Shown here: in pieces, positions 50,005 to 59,937 of the stretch | Layout of the letters: each line of letters opens with the position of its first letter | Position numbering within the stretch: the stretch's first letter is position 1 | Source: Amoebophrya sp. A120 | Taxonomy: Eukaryota > Sar > Dinophyceae > Syndiniales > Amoebophryaceae | Direction of reading: 5' to 3' | Assembly (NCBI GenBank): GCA_905178155.1 | Contig: CAJINV010000020.1 | Coordinates: 1,240,001 to 1,304,000 of the forward strand | Length of the DNA stretch: 64,000 nucleotides | Position numbers and translations under genes: made by a program | Notes under the pieces: model-generated | The model's input: the letters and a program-made list of their open reading frames with translations, nothing else | What the model was told of the DNA's origin: nothing | The model's database searches: none

Positions 50005-51142
50005 TCACAAATCATCTGGATCAATTGCGGGTCGGTTATTTAGTTCCTGAGGCCCGTTTTCTGCCTCCCCGCCCTCTGCTGCGCTGCTGTTGACGATTTC
50101 GTAACTCTGTAGTGGCTTGGGCGCGTCGTTAATCGTGGGATCTCGCCAGTCGTTGGGCAGCACTTTCCGCTTTTTCGCCATCCGCTTGAGACGTTCCGTT
50201 TCTTTTCGGAGCCCGAGCACCGCGGCTTCCACTTTTCGGTTGTCATCCAGGTACCGGTCGTGACTCACTTGCAAGTCCTTCAGCTCGCTTTGCCCCGAAA
50301 TCTGGCCCAGTTTCCGCTTCTGATTGATCGATTCCGCCTCTTTGCGGAGTTGGGCTACCTGTGGGCGTGTGGTTTTTGGTAAAATACGGGTCTACTTTGC
50401 TTTTGGTATTTCATCTTCAAATTGAAACCTAGGATAGTAGCTCACGACACCGAAAATCACAGAAATCATTATCATGATGAAAAGTAACCATATGTAACAT
50501 TAGTACCTCCTGCGTGAGCTGTCCCTCGAGGCTCTGGTTTGCCTTTCTGACTTCCGCGGCCGCTTTCGGGCCGGACTCCAGCAACAGCTCCAGATTTGCC
50601 AACCGCAAATCGTTGCACCCGGCCATGAGCCGGGCGTTGCGCAGCGCGTCCTTCCAGGCGGCTTCGGTGCCCTGGGAAAATTGATCTGGACCATCGAGAT
50701 TTTGGTACTTGGTGTTGTCCAACTTCTGCATGCCCTGCTGCTTCGCCATGATCCGGTAAAATTCCTGCTTCAACAAGTCTCGCGAGACACCCTTACTATC
50801 GCTGATTTCCGCGGGCTCGTCCACAAACTGTCCGGCCGCCTCGAGCTGCAACTCGTCCGCACGGGTGAACAAGTGATTAGAGCTCTTCCCCAGCGACTGG
50901 ATGAAAATATTCGCGCCGGCTTCCAGCGTGTCGTGGCTGGTGGTATCATTGTTTGAGGGGCTATGTTCTGCCGCCTTCTGTCGCACTTCCTCCGCAACGA
51001 GTTCGTCCACCAGTCGCGCTTCGGCGCTATTCGGGTCCGCTTTGCCCTCGATGTAGAGTAAGCTGTCCACCAAATCGTGGTGCACATTGCTCTCGTGCAG
51101 CAAGGGGCCCGAGGAAGTAGTCGCTGAAGTTGAGGTCGCCAT
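50005..51142 (-). CDS. BCAS2: Pre-mRNA splicing factor SPF27 (BCAS2 family)
   Basis: Two exons, 51142-50507 and 50358-50005, give 329 residues. The intron (50359-50506, 148 bp) is GT-AG (CAGGAG/GTACTA ... CCACAG/GTA). The start at ATG 51142 follows the usual short N-terminus. Family features are HHDLVDSLLYIEG near the start, an acidic ARLVDELVAEEVR helix, and the central AWKDALRNARLMAG ... RLANLELLLESGPKA block, then a long coiled coil (VAQLRKEAESINQKRKLGQ ... KVEAAVLGLRKETERLKRM). SPF27 is a core subunit of the Prp19/NineTeen complex that activates the spliceosome. It is longer than the usual ~225 residues because of a linker and an acidic tail. Its presence is relevant because this genome must splice introners with non-GT-AG ends, but no direct link is shown. 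Confidence 0.75.
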
Positions 51143-52090
51143 GTTCTTCGTTGTGTTCTATTGGGGAGGTTCCTTCTGATTCAGTTGTAAGGTCGTACGG
51201 CGCTTATGGTTTCGTAGTCCTTTCTTCCTTTCGATTGAATACTGAGGGTAATTCATATGTAGTTCGACAACTATCAGCAGCTACAAATTCAACAATGTCC
51301 GTCCCATCTCCTGAAATTCGTACTGACTGAGGTGTGTCGCTAGTGATGCGTGTTGAGGTTTGAAGCAAGTGGATTCTAATCGATAATCGGATCTTTTGTA
51401 CGGTTTCCAACGGATCCTGTCAACATCCTCCCCTATAACTTCTTGGATGGCAGCGACAGGTACAAGAACGGGAAAGGACTCTTTAATTTGATAAAATGAT
51501 AAAATGATGTTGATCCAAATGTTGGCGGGGCTATTTGCATCATGCCCTCTGAGCGTAGATTTGGAACAACAGCGACTTCTTGATGCACAAGTTCAAATGC
51601 AACGAGTGCTGGGTACTAGATAATGATCGAATGTGAACTTCAGGAGCATACCTGGGTTTTTTTCTGTTCTTCGACACTACCACGTAGACTTTTTCGCCAT
51701 TTCTGAGCAGAGGATCGTTACTATCACTTCATCATGCGCGTACGTCAGTCTGAATGTGCATTATGCTCATGCGGGCGTGCGGGATCGAAAAAAACTTCTC
51801 ACTGGTAGCGTTTTTCATTTTTTTATGTGTGGACTGTGACAGTCGTGCCTCTATACGATGGCCCTGACGCGTTTGACGAGCTTCACGTGAACTATCTATG
51901 TGTTGCTCCTGATGCCGTCTGTGATGCTAAGTTGTTGACTCTACCTGTTTGGTGTGTTTCGTAATTTTTGCGCCTTTCCCTCGTTGTCGTTGCCGCGGGG
52001 TGCCTTCTCGCTTTGCGAAACTGCGTTATTTCGACGAATACGCAAAAAACCCTCCGACTTGTTCTGCAGTGGACATTATCTTCATTGCCG
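51143..52090. other. Intergenic, nothing supported
   Basis: About 0.95 kb upstream of SPF27. No coding frame with recognisable content, RNA gene or introner terminus was found. Confidence 0.6.
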
Positions 52091-54712
52091 TCACCTGCTA
52101 GTACCTGCGGCTGCTAGACCTTTAACTGCGTCAAGCAAATTCTCGATATCTCGCTTCCCCACGAAGAAGAGCGAGTCTGAGCGGGCCCCTTGCACGATCC
52201 GCGGGTGGTACCCCTTGACAAGATTATCCATGTCGGAGATGCGGAACAGAACTTTGAGCAGCATCTCCAAGCTTTGCCTCTTGATTCCGGGTTCCGCGCC
52301 AGATAGTCCTGTTGCGCCCTTGTTGGACAATGACGTCCACAACGCATCCCTGGTGGCAGGAGCTGTGACATTCGCTTTCATCGCATCAGCCTCTGTATTT
52401 CCCTGAATAGTTTTCTCGTCGGATGAAGAAAACGCTGCGCGTACAAGCGACTCGAGAATGAAGCGCATCGATCGGACATCCATTTTCCTGCCCAAAGTCG
52501 GGGCCTTGCTAGCCGCAACTGCCATCGTGCTCTCATCTGGACGACCAAGAAATGGGACAAGACCTTCGTTGGGCATTGTGATCATACTGCTTTCGCAATC
52601 CACTCCTCCAACGAGCCGCGCGACGTTCCTTGTCAAATCGAGTTCGCCAATCTTTCCCCTCATTGGCAACACGCGCTTGGGCTGCGCCAAATCCGGCCTC
52701 CCAGGCCCGTTCAAAAAAGTTTGAAAAGTTCCGGTGCGAAGACGGTAGGCGTGGACCGCCAGTCCGGGTCCGATGAAAAACAAGTGATCCTTTCTTCGAC
52801 TGGGGTTGTGAACCAGAAAGCGCTGGTACGGGTGCCCGCAGGGTCCGGTGACGCAGCACTGCTGGGTTTCCAGTCGTGGATAGTACGAGAAGGACCCGCC
52901 CAGGGATTTTTTCTCCTGTTCTTGATGTTGAAAGTACTTCCTCACCACCTTCGCAGGGTCAGTAGTCTGGAAAAATACGTCGACATTTTTCGGGTGCAAT
53001 TTGGTCACTGTTGAAACACTTTTCACATCGTCCCCTGCTTCTTCTATCAGCATCTTTTTCACTGTCTCGTTGATCTTCTTATCCAGCCCCAAATTTCCAA
53101 CACAACAGCCGCCCGCCACATTATGCGCTGCTCTTTCTGCTTGCGGAAAACGGTCCGAGCCGACCAAAACCAAATCCTTGACCACACCCTTGAAATACCG
53201 GTAGTTGCAGACAAAGAAAATCTCGCTCGGATCAAACTTCACCCCGTAGGTTCCCGCGTGGTGGGGCAGAAGAAGGGCGAAGCCACCTGAAGCGTGTCTT
53301 TGGAGGTTTTTCGCGAAGGATTTTATTAGGGTGGATGCAAGTCCGCGTTGAGGAGAAGCTGAAGCAGAAGTTGAAAGCGACGGCGCTGTTGTCCTTGTGT
53401 CTGAAGATGAAGAAGCAGAGCTTGAGTTGGAATATTTTTCCATGCCTTTTCCATGATTTTCCATTAGAAGCTCGGTTTTGACGCCATCAACCAGTGCTTG
53501 TTCGATATCAGTCGAGGACCAAGCGATTCCTGGCCGACCTGAAACGAGTCTGTTCAACGTCCTCGTAGGCGGTATCTCTGTATTCCGAAATAGCGCGTCA
53601 GTGATGTTCATGTTTCTCCATCTCGTTTCATCGTCGATGAAAATGTTTTCATGATTTCGAGAACCACCCGCAGCTGCACTCGCACGACCTTTTACCAAAG
53701 GATCATCACGATCATCAAGCTTGTGATACAAAACCGCCAGCTTCGCCAGGCTCTTGAAATTCACCGTGTGCGAGAAGAGCATATCCGGCCTGGAATACAC
53801 CAGCACGTCCCCTGGGCTGCGTGGAATCCTGTGTGCCCGCGATACTGCCTCCATTAGTGTATAGGCGTTTGTCTCGGGGTCGGCACGTGTGTCCGAAAGT
53901 TGCTCGTTCACGGCATAGGCAAAATTCACGTAGGATGTTGTAGCTTTCTTGTTCTCAAGTTGTAGACCAAGCTGCTTCCCGGCTTGTGAAAGGTGACGAC
54001 GCGGCGGCGCACTTGTCGGTCCACTGGAAGCGATCTTCTTTTGAAACTTCTGGAAATCTTTATCGCTCTGCAACTTCTGTATCCTTTCCGTCACACTGAT
54101 TTTCTGCAACCCCTCCCCGTTCCGCTTTCCCCACCAGGCGGATCCATTCGCCTCGATTTTTTCCCGCACGGTTAGAATTACAAAAAAGCACGGCGCAGAT
54201 TGCACGAAGCTCAGAAAGTTCGGCAGTTTCTTGTCGAAGGTCCGGAAGTGCCCGGAGAGGAGGAAATAGGTGATGGAGTGTTCCCGTTTATGGCATTGAT
54301 TGTAGTCACCAACGTTCACCGCCTTGAACTTCGACACTTTTTCGGGGTTCCAAAGCTCTTTGGCCGTGGACAGGAAGGCAGCTTCCGCTTGGGCTTTCCT
54401 GGAGGCAGTTTCTTGTGGGGGAAGTTCTTGGTCAGCGGTTCCGACAGAAGAAGCAGGATTAGATGATCGGCTAACATCATCAACCGTTGTACTTTGCTTC
54501 GCAGTGGTCGTCGAAGATGGTGCAGAACTCGACGCAGAAATTTTTGTTTTTTGCTGTGCCGCTGGTTTTTGATTTTCGCTAAAGACGGCACAAAGTAGCG
54601 AATCATACCTCCAAGAATCCCCCGCCCGGGCGTCGTACGGCCAAAAGCAAAATACGAACAGAAACACAAAGGACAAAAGTGCAACGACAGAGAAGTTATT
54701 TGCTAGAGACAT
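52091..54712 (-). CDS. Type II membrane protein, glycosyltransferase-like
   Basis: Single exon, 873 residues, starting at ATG 54712 (MSLANNFSVVALL). One hydrophobic segment at about residues 8-24 (SVVALLSFVFLFVFCFW) followed by a lumenal-type sequence is the layout of Golgi or ER type II enzymes. A Ser/Thr-rich stem of ~80 residues comes next, then a folded region with YFLLSGHFRTFDKKLPNFL, an APCFFVILTV strand and GDVLVYSRPDMLFSH, a DxD-free but glycosyltransferase-reminiscent pattern. Later parts hold paired cysteines (AGGCCVGNLGLD, QQCCVTGPCGHPYQRFLVHN) that fit disulfides in the secretory pathway. I cannot name the family, so sugar transfer is inferred from layout. A long intron-free frame is unusual among its neighbours. 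Confidence 0.65.
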   Translation of the reverse strand: MSLANNFSVVALLSFVFLFVFCFWPYDARAGDSWRYDSLLCAVFSENQKPAAQQKTKISASSSAPSSTTTAKQSTTVDDVSRSSNPASSVGTADQELPPQETASRKAQAEAAFLSTAKELWNPEKVSKFKAVNVGDYNQCHKREHSITYFLLSGHFRTFDKKLPNFLSFVQSAPCFFVILTVREKIEANGSAWWGKRNGEGLQKISVTERIQKLQSDKDFQKFQKKIASSGPTSAPPRRHLSQAGKQLGLQLENKKATTSYVNFAYAVNEQLSDTRADPETNAYTLMEAVSRAHRIPRSPGDVLVYSRPDMLFSHTVNFKSLAKLAVLYHKLDDRDDPLVKGRASAAAGGSRNHENIFIDDETRWRNMNITDALFRNTEIPPTRTLNRLVSGRPGIAWSSTDIEQALVDGVKTELLMENHGKGMEKYSNSSSASSSSDTRTTAPSLSTSASASPQRGLASTLIKSFAKNLQRHASGGFALLLPHHAGTYGVKFDPSEIFFVCNYRYFKGVVKDLVLVGSDRFPQAERAAHNVAGGCCVGNLGLDKKINETVKKMLIEEAGDDVKSVSTVTKLHPKNVDVFFQTTDPAKVVRKYFQHQEQEKKSLGGSFSYYPRLETQQCCVTGPCGHPYQRFLVHNPSRRKDHLFFIGPGLAVHAYRLRTGTFQTFLNGPGRPDLAQPKRVLPMRGKIGELDLTRNVARLVGGVDCESSMITMPNEGLVPFLGRPDESTMAVAASKAPTLGRKMDVRSMRFILESLVRAAFSSSDEKTIQGNTEADAMKANVTAPATRDALWTSLSNKGATGLSGAEPGIKRQSLEMLLKVLFRISDMDNLVKGYHPRIVQGARSDSLFFVGKRDIENLLDAVKGLAAAGTSR

Positions 54713-55603
54713 CTTGAGCAGAGGTGAAACTGATACTGAAAGCAAAGGTTGTGAAGAAGCGTGCTAAACAACGAAACAATAGGAATAGCTAGATCAATCA
54801 CTTTAGTCCGCGGGTTTGTAGTAGTAAAGATCGTCAACATCGCAGAAGTTCCAACATCCACATCCAAATCCAATTGAAGACGGGCCGCTCCGACGCCGGG
54901 CATAAGATCATGCTTATCTGCATTCCTCGATCGACACTGAAATCGCAGAAGTCGACCAAACAGGACATACTAGCTGCACCATTGTCCGAACATAAAGGGA
55001 GATTCTTCCGCTGCATCGGAGTTGACCTTCAGGCATCGTGATATTAGACAAGCTCTCGTTCTTCGGAATTTTCATCTATCACAAAATCTTTTATCTTAGC
55101 TCAACACGCGATGGAGATGGTTGGAAAGCAACAACACCCACTATATTTAGGTGCTCCCTGATAAATTTATCTCCGGTTATCAAAGCTCGCTCTTTCATCA
55201 GATATCTCGACTAGTCTTAGCACCACAATTGAAAAGCAGAAGCGCGGCAGGTGAATTTTTCCAGCGATATCAGTGATATCGACATCAGCTGCTACCACAT
55301 GCACCAGATCAGCTCTGTAGGGGTATTTTTCCCTCAATCTAGTGCCTGTCAAGGCATACAAACATCGACACTTTGACTTTGTTTGAAATCTACTTCACGA
55401 AGGAAATATAACTGAAAGAAGTTGAAGTAATATCGCAAGTACATCAATTTCAATTTAGTGTAGAATCGAAGCGCAATTGAAAGTGAAAAACCCGAAATCG
55501 ATAATTTTTTCACAATGCTATCAAGTAGACGTCAAGAAGAAACTCACGATAAAAAATCTTTTCGTCCCACTTCAAGTTCAAACATATTCTAGACTTGCGA
55601 TAA
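54713..55603. other. Intergenic, nothing supported
   Basis: AT-rich spacer between the CFAP97-like gene and the membrane protein. No supported feature. Confidence 0.6.
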
Positions 55604-56758
55604 TCAGCTCTGCCAATCGCCGGCATCGTACTTCTGCTTCGTTCCCCATCGCTGCTTCGGCGGCGGCAGCATCTGCCCGCCCACGCCGCGCGTCCACCCG
55701 GGGGGCAGCTTTTTGTGCTTCACTGCACTGCCGGTGGAGGAGACTCCTGCGCCAGAGGTTAGCTGCTGTTGCTGCGACGGCGCCCCGCCCCGGGTTCGGT
55801 TGGCGTTGCCCTGTAAACCGCGGGCGCGCTCCAGCCGCTCGACGATCTTCACGTTCTCCTGGTGCACCCGCTGCTCCTCGCGCTGACGGTTGATGGCCAC
55901 GGAAGACATCTTCGGCGCCTGCAGGCTTGGCGGCACGCCGCGGCTCGTCGAGCCTGGCAGAAACACAGAAGAAAAGATTGTTGCACGACAGTTGCAACAC
56001 TAGCTACTGGAAACGGGTGAGGAACAACGGAAGCTACAGCAAAACGCTTTTCCATACAGCACGAAAGTCTACCAGAACCATGCTACACAATAAATAACAA
56101 CGCCTACTGGTCGACGTATCATTTTCATGCCAAAATTCAAATTATGAAGTAGTGAAAAACGCAGTAGGTCCTCAAATACCTTTCCCCCCGCCCGCGGTGA
56201 TTCCCGATCTCGGGTCTCGCTCCTTGATCGCTACCAACTTGTTGAGCAACCTTTTGTTGCCCTTGTTGATGTCGTCGATTTGGTTTTTGTCGTGACTCCA
56301 GTCCACATGTCCCGCCGGTTTTGCCTGCTGTCGCCCCGCGCCCTTCCCATCGGTCGCGGGCCCGGAGGAGGAGCCACCGGAGCCTTGGGTAGTGGTGGAC
56401 ACACCCGCTCCACCCCGACCACGGCCTGCTCCTTTCGCGCCCGGGTGCCCGTACTGCTGCTGTGCGTTTTCGGCCTCCGATATCCACAGTAAATTTGCAG
56501 TACACGTACAAATGCTGTCTCTAGTACATGACAAAATTTATTACCTTCAATCTTAGTCAGCATGACAAGTTTGACACTCAAAGTTGGAGAAGTTTGTGAT
56601 GCGTTTTGTACATGTACGGGAAATTTGTATTGCATATCCGCAATCAGCGCCTTCAGCTTCTCGTTCAACTCTTGGGCCCGGAGAAATTCGCGCTCCTCCT
56701 CAGAATCCAGGTCGTCGTCGACCTGGTGCGCCGCAGTGACGCTCGTGGGGTTCTGCAT
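55604..56758 (-). CDS. CFAP97/KIAA1430-like flagellar protein
   Basis: Three exons, 56758-56637, 56475-56180 and 55953-55604, give 255 residues. The first intron is an introner, the second (55954-56179, 226 bp) is GT-AG (GGGAAAG/GTATTT ... CTGCCAG/GC). The start at ATG 56758 reads MQNPTSVTAAHQ. An acidic helix (DSEEEREFLRAQELNEKLKA) leads to a Gly-rich linker, then NKRLLNKLVAIKERD and the pattern VAINRQREEQRVHQENVKIV followed by ERLERARG, which is the signature of the CFAP97/Hemingway (KIAA1430) domain. That family is needed for cilium or flagellum formation and axoneme integrity. The end (KLPPGWTRGVGG ... KYDAGDWQS) looks conserved but is unknown to me. A role in the flagella of a swarmer stage fits the presumed host lineage. 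Confidence 0.7.
56481..56636. mobile_element. Introner, family F (156 bp, A-related size)
   Basis: Ends TATCCACAGTAAATTTGCAG and, inverted, TATGCAATACAAATTTCCCG share the GTACAnGTACAAA continuation. Flanking pentamers TCCGA (56476-56480) and TCCGC (56637-56641) match at 4 of 5. Excision joins LKALIAE to AENAQQQYG in frame in the CFAP97-like gene. Its length equals that of three family A copies, though its termini differ. Confidence 0.87.
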
Positions 56759-57449
56759 CTTCTGTAGTTCTTGCGGAAGTTTTTCCGTATTCCTAGGTCC
56801 TACACCTACGTGTTGTTGAAGATTTCACTGGTGGAAGTGCGGCTTGTACTGGTAGATGGAACGAAGAGATTAAACTTACACTTAGAGCGAACTCCCAGAT
56901 GAGAAAGCCAATCTCGAATGCAGCGTGTGGAGGCTCTTGGTCTTGGTCTAGTACTTACTCGCAGGTCATGAAATAACTGGTTCATCGACTACAACGAAAA
57001 ACATCAATCCGACGTCAACAACTCTACCTCGAACTCGAAGAGAAAAACAACGCAAACGCGGCGGGCAGAGATAAAGATAAACCACACCTCCGCTCTAAAG
57101 TTCTCTTATCCGAAAACGAGCAGGACTCATCGACAAAGACGAACAACACAAAGCCAAAGGTCGTTTTCTCTTCTTCGCGATTGATTCAAAAAACAATCGA
57201 GAACCGAGAATGCGCAGAGTGCAATTTTTAGATATTACGACGCTCTTTCAGATTCAGACTTGCTTCCTTTGCCTCTTCAGCAACATCGTATATATTCACT
57301 TACACTCTATTCCATGCATCTTACATTGATTTTCACTACAAGGCAAGCACAGAAATGCTAAATACAAGTAGGCGAATTTCTACATTACATACAGTTCGTT
57401 TACCTTTGGAAACAAGAAGAACATACTTTCAATCATGTATTTGCTGCAC
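56759..57449. other. Intergenic, nothing supported
   Basis: AT-rich spacer downstream of the coiled-coil gene. No supported feature. Confidence 0.6.
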
Positions 57450-59296
57450 TCACGCTACCAAAACACTTGTTCCTTCGCCAGCACTACTAGCGGGTACTAT
57501 TTTGAAGTTGAACCTTGCGTGCAGGAGCTCGGTGTCGATGCTCTGTTGCGTTTTCTTGGCATCCAATACGTAGTCCACGACCTCTTTGGCGCGGTACAGC
57601 TTCTCAACGTCGTACTGAATCTCCGAGTCGTCCTTTTTCAGGACGGCCAGACTCCGCAGAATCCCGCCAAGCTCGTCGCGAAGCTCGGCGAGGACCTGGA
57701 AATGAATAAGAAGAGGCATCGACATGTATAAAGGTCGCGGGGCGCTACTGGTATACCAAGTGCGTGCGTGGACATCTTTCTAACCAGCGCGAAGGTCCAC
57801 CAGCCTTTTGCTTTTTCTAACATCGCCGCGCGCCGCACGGCAGTCGACGCAAACGAGAACAAGTGCCATCTATTGGAGAGCCGCCCCTTCTTCTTGAGCC
57901 GCGGGCCGCAGATTGCGGTTGCGGCCGCGAGCACAACCGCGGCCCGCGACTGAAGAAGAAGACGTCGAAGACATCCCGGGCCCCACAACCTCCCCGCGGA
58001 CCGACAGCTAAGTAGTGTCGTCCGCGGCGGCCCGCAGGCTCCTGCTGAGATAAGCATTGCGTTCGAAATCCGGCGAACTCGCAGCGGGGCATCCTTTCGA
58101 GGCCCCTGCAAACAAAGTAGCTTTTCTCGAGGCCACTATGCCGTCGCGCGTAACGTTATGCACGAGGGCATACTGGCCAGGGAAGGTGCGCAAATTCCAA
58201 GAACAAGTTGCACAATTCCGTCATTTGCGGCAGCCCGCCTTTGTGGCTGCCCAAATTGCGCATTTTCCCTCGGGGTGCTCCGCACTCTCCCGCCAAGCCC
58301 TTCCAGAAGCTCGGCGAGCAACTGATAATAAATCGATACTTTAGCCTGTCTTGGCGGAATGGCATCTTCGGCATGTATCATCTATGGTTGAGCAGATGCA
58401 GATCGTCCGCATTCATCGAAAGAGAAAACGGTGTCGCTTCATCTTCTTCTCGGTCTTTTACAAAACTCTTCAGATCATGCACGCACATCCACATGCTTTC
58501 GTCAAACTTCGTACTTTCAGATGAGCATCTGTGGGATCGATCATTTAGTATCTGAGGCCGGAAATGCTTTCATGCGTGATGTCTCCGACAGCCGAAGTCG
58601 TACGCATGTGCCGCGTGTTCTTTGTTCAGTCGCAATGTTGCAAATGTTTGTTATTGTTGCATTAAAAACCTGCATCCACAATCCGAATGCAACTATTTTT
58701 CGCGTTTATCAAATACCTGTGCCGCTACATCTTGGTTTCGTTTTTGCTTCAGCGCTCGATTCCTACCCGATTTCAGCTCCGTCTCCGTGCGCTGCTTCAG
58801 TTTTTGCTTTCGCTGAATCGCTTCTTTTATGCAGTGCAAAAGTATCTATCGTAGTCGTACTCGTGCTTCTAATTGCAAATATGCATGACAAATCTTCCTC
58901 CTAAAGTAAAACAGCATTACAAATTCCACTTTTCTTCTTGCGAAAATTTGTATATGCAATTTATACTAGTACGATACTTTTGCGATGCATATCTTCCAAG
59001 CGAATCCGGATCTCCTGCAGGTCCGTTAACTGCTTCAGAATATCGATGCGCTCGCTTTCGATGCCGCGGATCTCGGTCTCGCTCTCCTCGACCAGCTCCG
59101 TCACGGCGTTTTTGATCTGCTCGTCCAGGCCCTGGATGCGGTCCTGCAGCGCGTGCTTGTACTCCGCAACTTTGCTGTGCAACTTCTCACTGACCGTCTT
59201 CTCCCGGTGCACCGCTGCGAGAAGCTCGTGGTCCTGCGGAATCTTGCTGGTCGCGTCCCAGGTTGGAGGTGGGACCGTGGCTCCTGCGGTCAACAT
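57450..59296 (-). CDS. Coiled-coil protein, possibly flagellar
   Basis: Three exons, 59296-58992, 58822-58717 and 57695-57450, give 218 residues. Intron 1 is an introner; intron 2 (57696-58716, 1,021 bp) is GT-AG (GCACAG/GTATTT ... TTTCCAG/GTC) and GC-rich near 57.8-58.1 kb. The start at ATG 59296 reads MLTAGATVPPPTWDATSK. Nearly the whole protein is heptad-rich helix: VSEKLHSKVAEYKHALQDRI, ERIDILKQLTDLQEIRIRLEE, VLAELRDELGGILRSLAVLK, DVEKLYRAKEVVDYVLDAKK. The pattern resembles tektin-like or other axonemal coiled-coil proteins, but this is a weak guess. Next to the CFAP97-like gene it may share a flagellar role. The long intron contrasts with the compact exons. Confidence 0.65.
58828..58991. 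mobile_element. Introner, family A (164 bp)
   Basis: Ends TATGCAGTGCAAAAGTATCT and, inverted, TATGCATCGCAAAAGTATCG. Flanking pentamers TCTTT (58823-58827) and TCTTC (58992-58996) match at 4 of 5. Excision joins IRIRLEE to AIQRKQKL in frame within a coiled coil. It is 8 bases longer than the other family A copies. Confidence 0.87.
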
Positions 59297-59937
59297 CGCA
59301 GTGGGCGGGGCGAATCTTCACAAAGAAGTTAAAGGACACGGACAATGTGGAGGCAATTAATAAAAAGCCTTACTCCACGTTTTCTCTCTGTTGACCACGT
59401 CAAGGTCGTTTAAACGAATATCAAGATGAACAACGGCACTCGCAGGTAATACAAATACTCTTTTTCCCTCGGTTGTAGTTCGTGTTCATGTCTCTTCCGT
59501 ATACGTGTCACAACTAATTCGTCTTCTACCCTCACCCAAGTCATCCCCCACTCACTGAAATGAACGTTGACCAGCGTACTACGAGCTTGCTTCAGAGCAA
59601 AGAGAAAGAACATGAACAACCAATTTTCTGCGCCGGTGGGGCTCGTGCATGTAACATCGTTAAACGGAAGCGAAACGAATAACTTTTTTTCGCATAATTT
59701 TTTTCAAGAATGAATGGGATGGTACTAGTTGCCTGCCGATTGAGATAGAGATTGATAGATAGTACGTAGTCAGAGTTTATTCTTAAGTATTCTTTTTGTT
59801 TCTTTTATTGAAGCACCTAGGACGCGGCGGAGCTTTTTCGCAGCTACCATCTTTAATATAGGGTTTCTTTGCGTTTGCCCGCCTTTTGTTCATTGTTCCA
59901 CATTCCCGTCGTCTTGCTCTTGTCCCATCCCGACCTC
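59297..59937. other. Intergenic, nothing supported
   Basis: AT-rich spacer between the DUF4116 gene and the coiled-coil gene. No supported feature. Confidence 0.6.

Noticed and set aside
1906-58991. Introners as ordinary miniature transposons outside genes
   Set aside because: All 13 lie within coding frames and all restore the frame on excision; none was found in the intergenic stretches.
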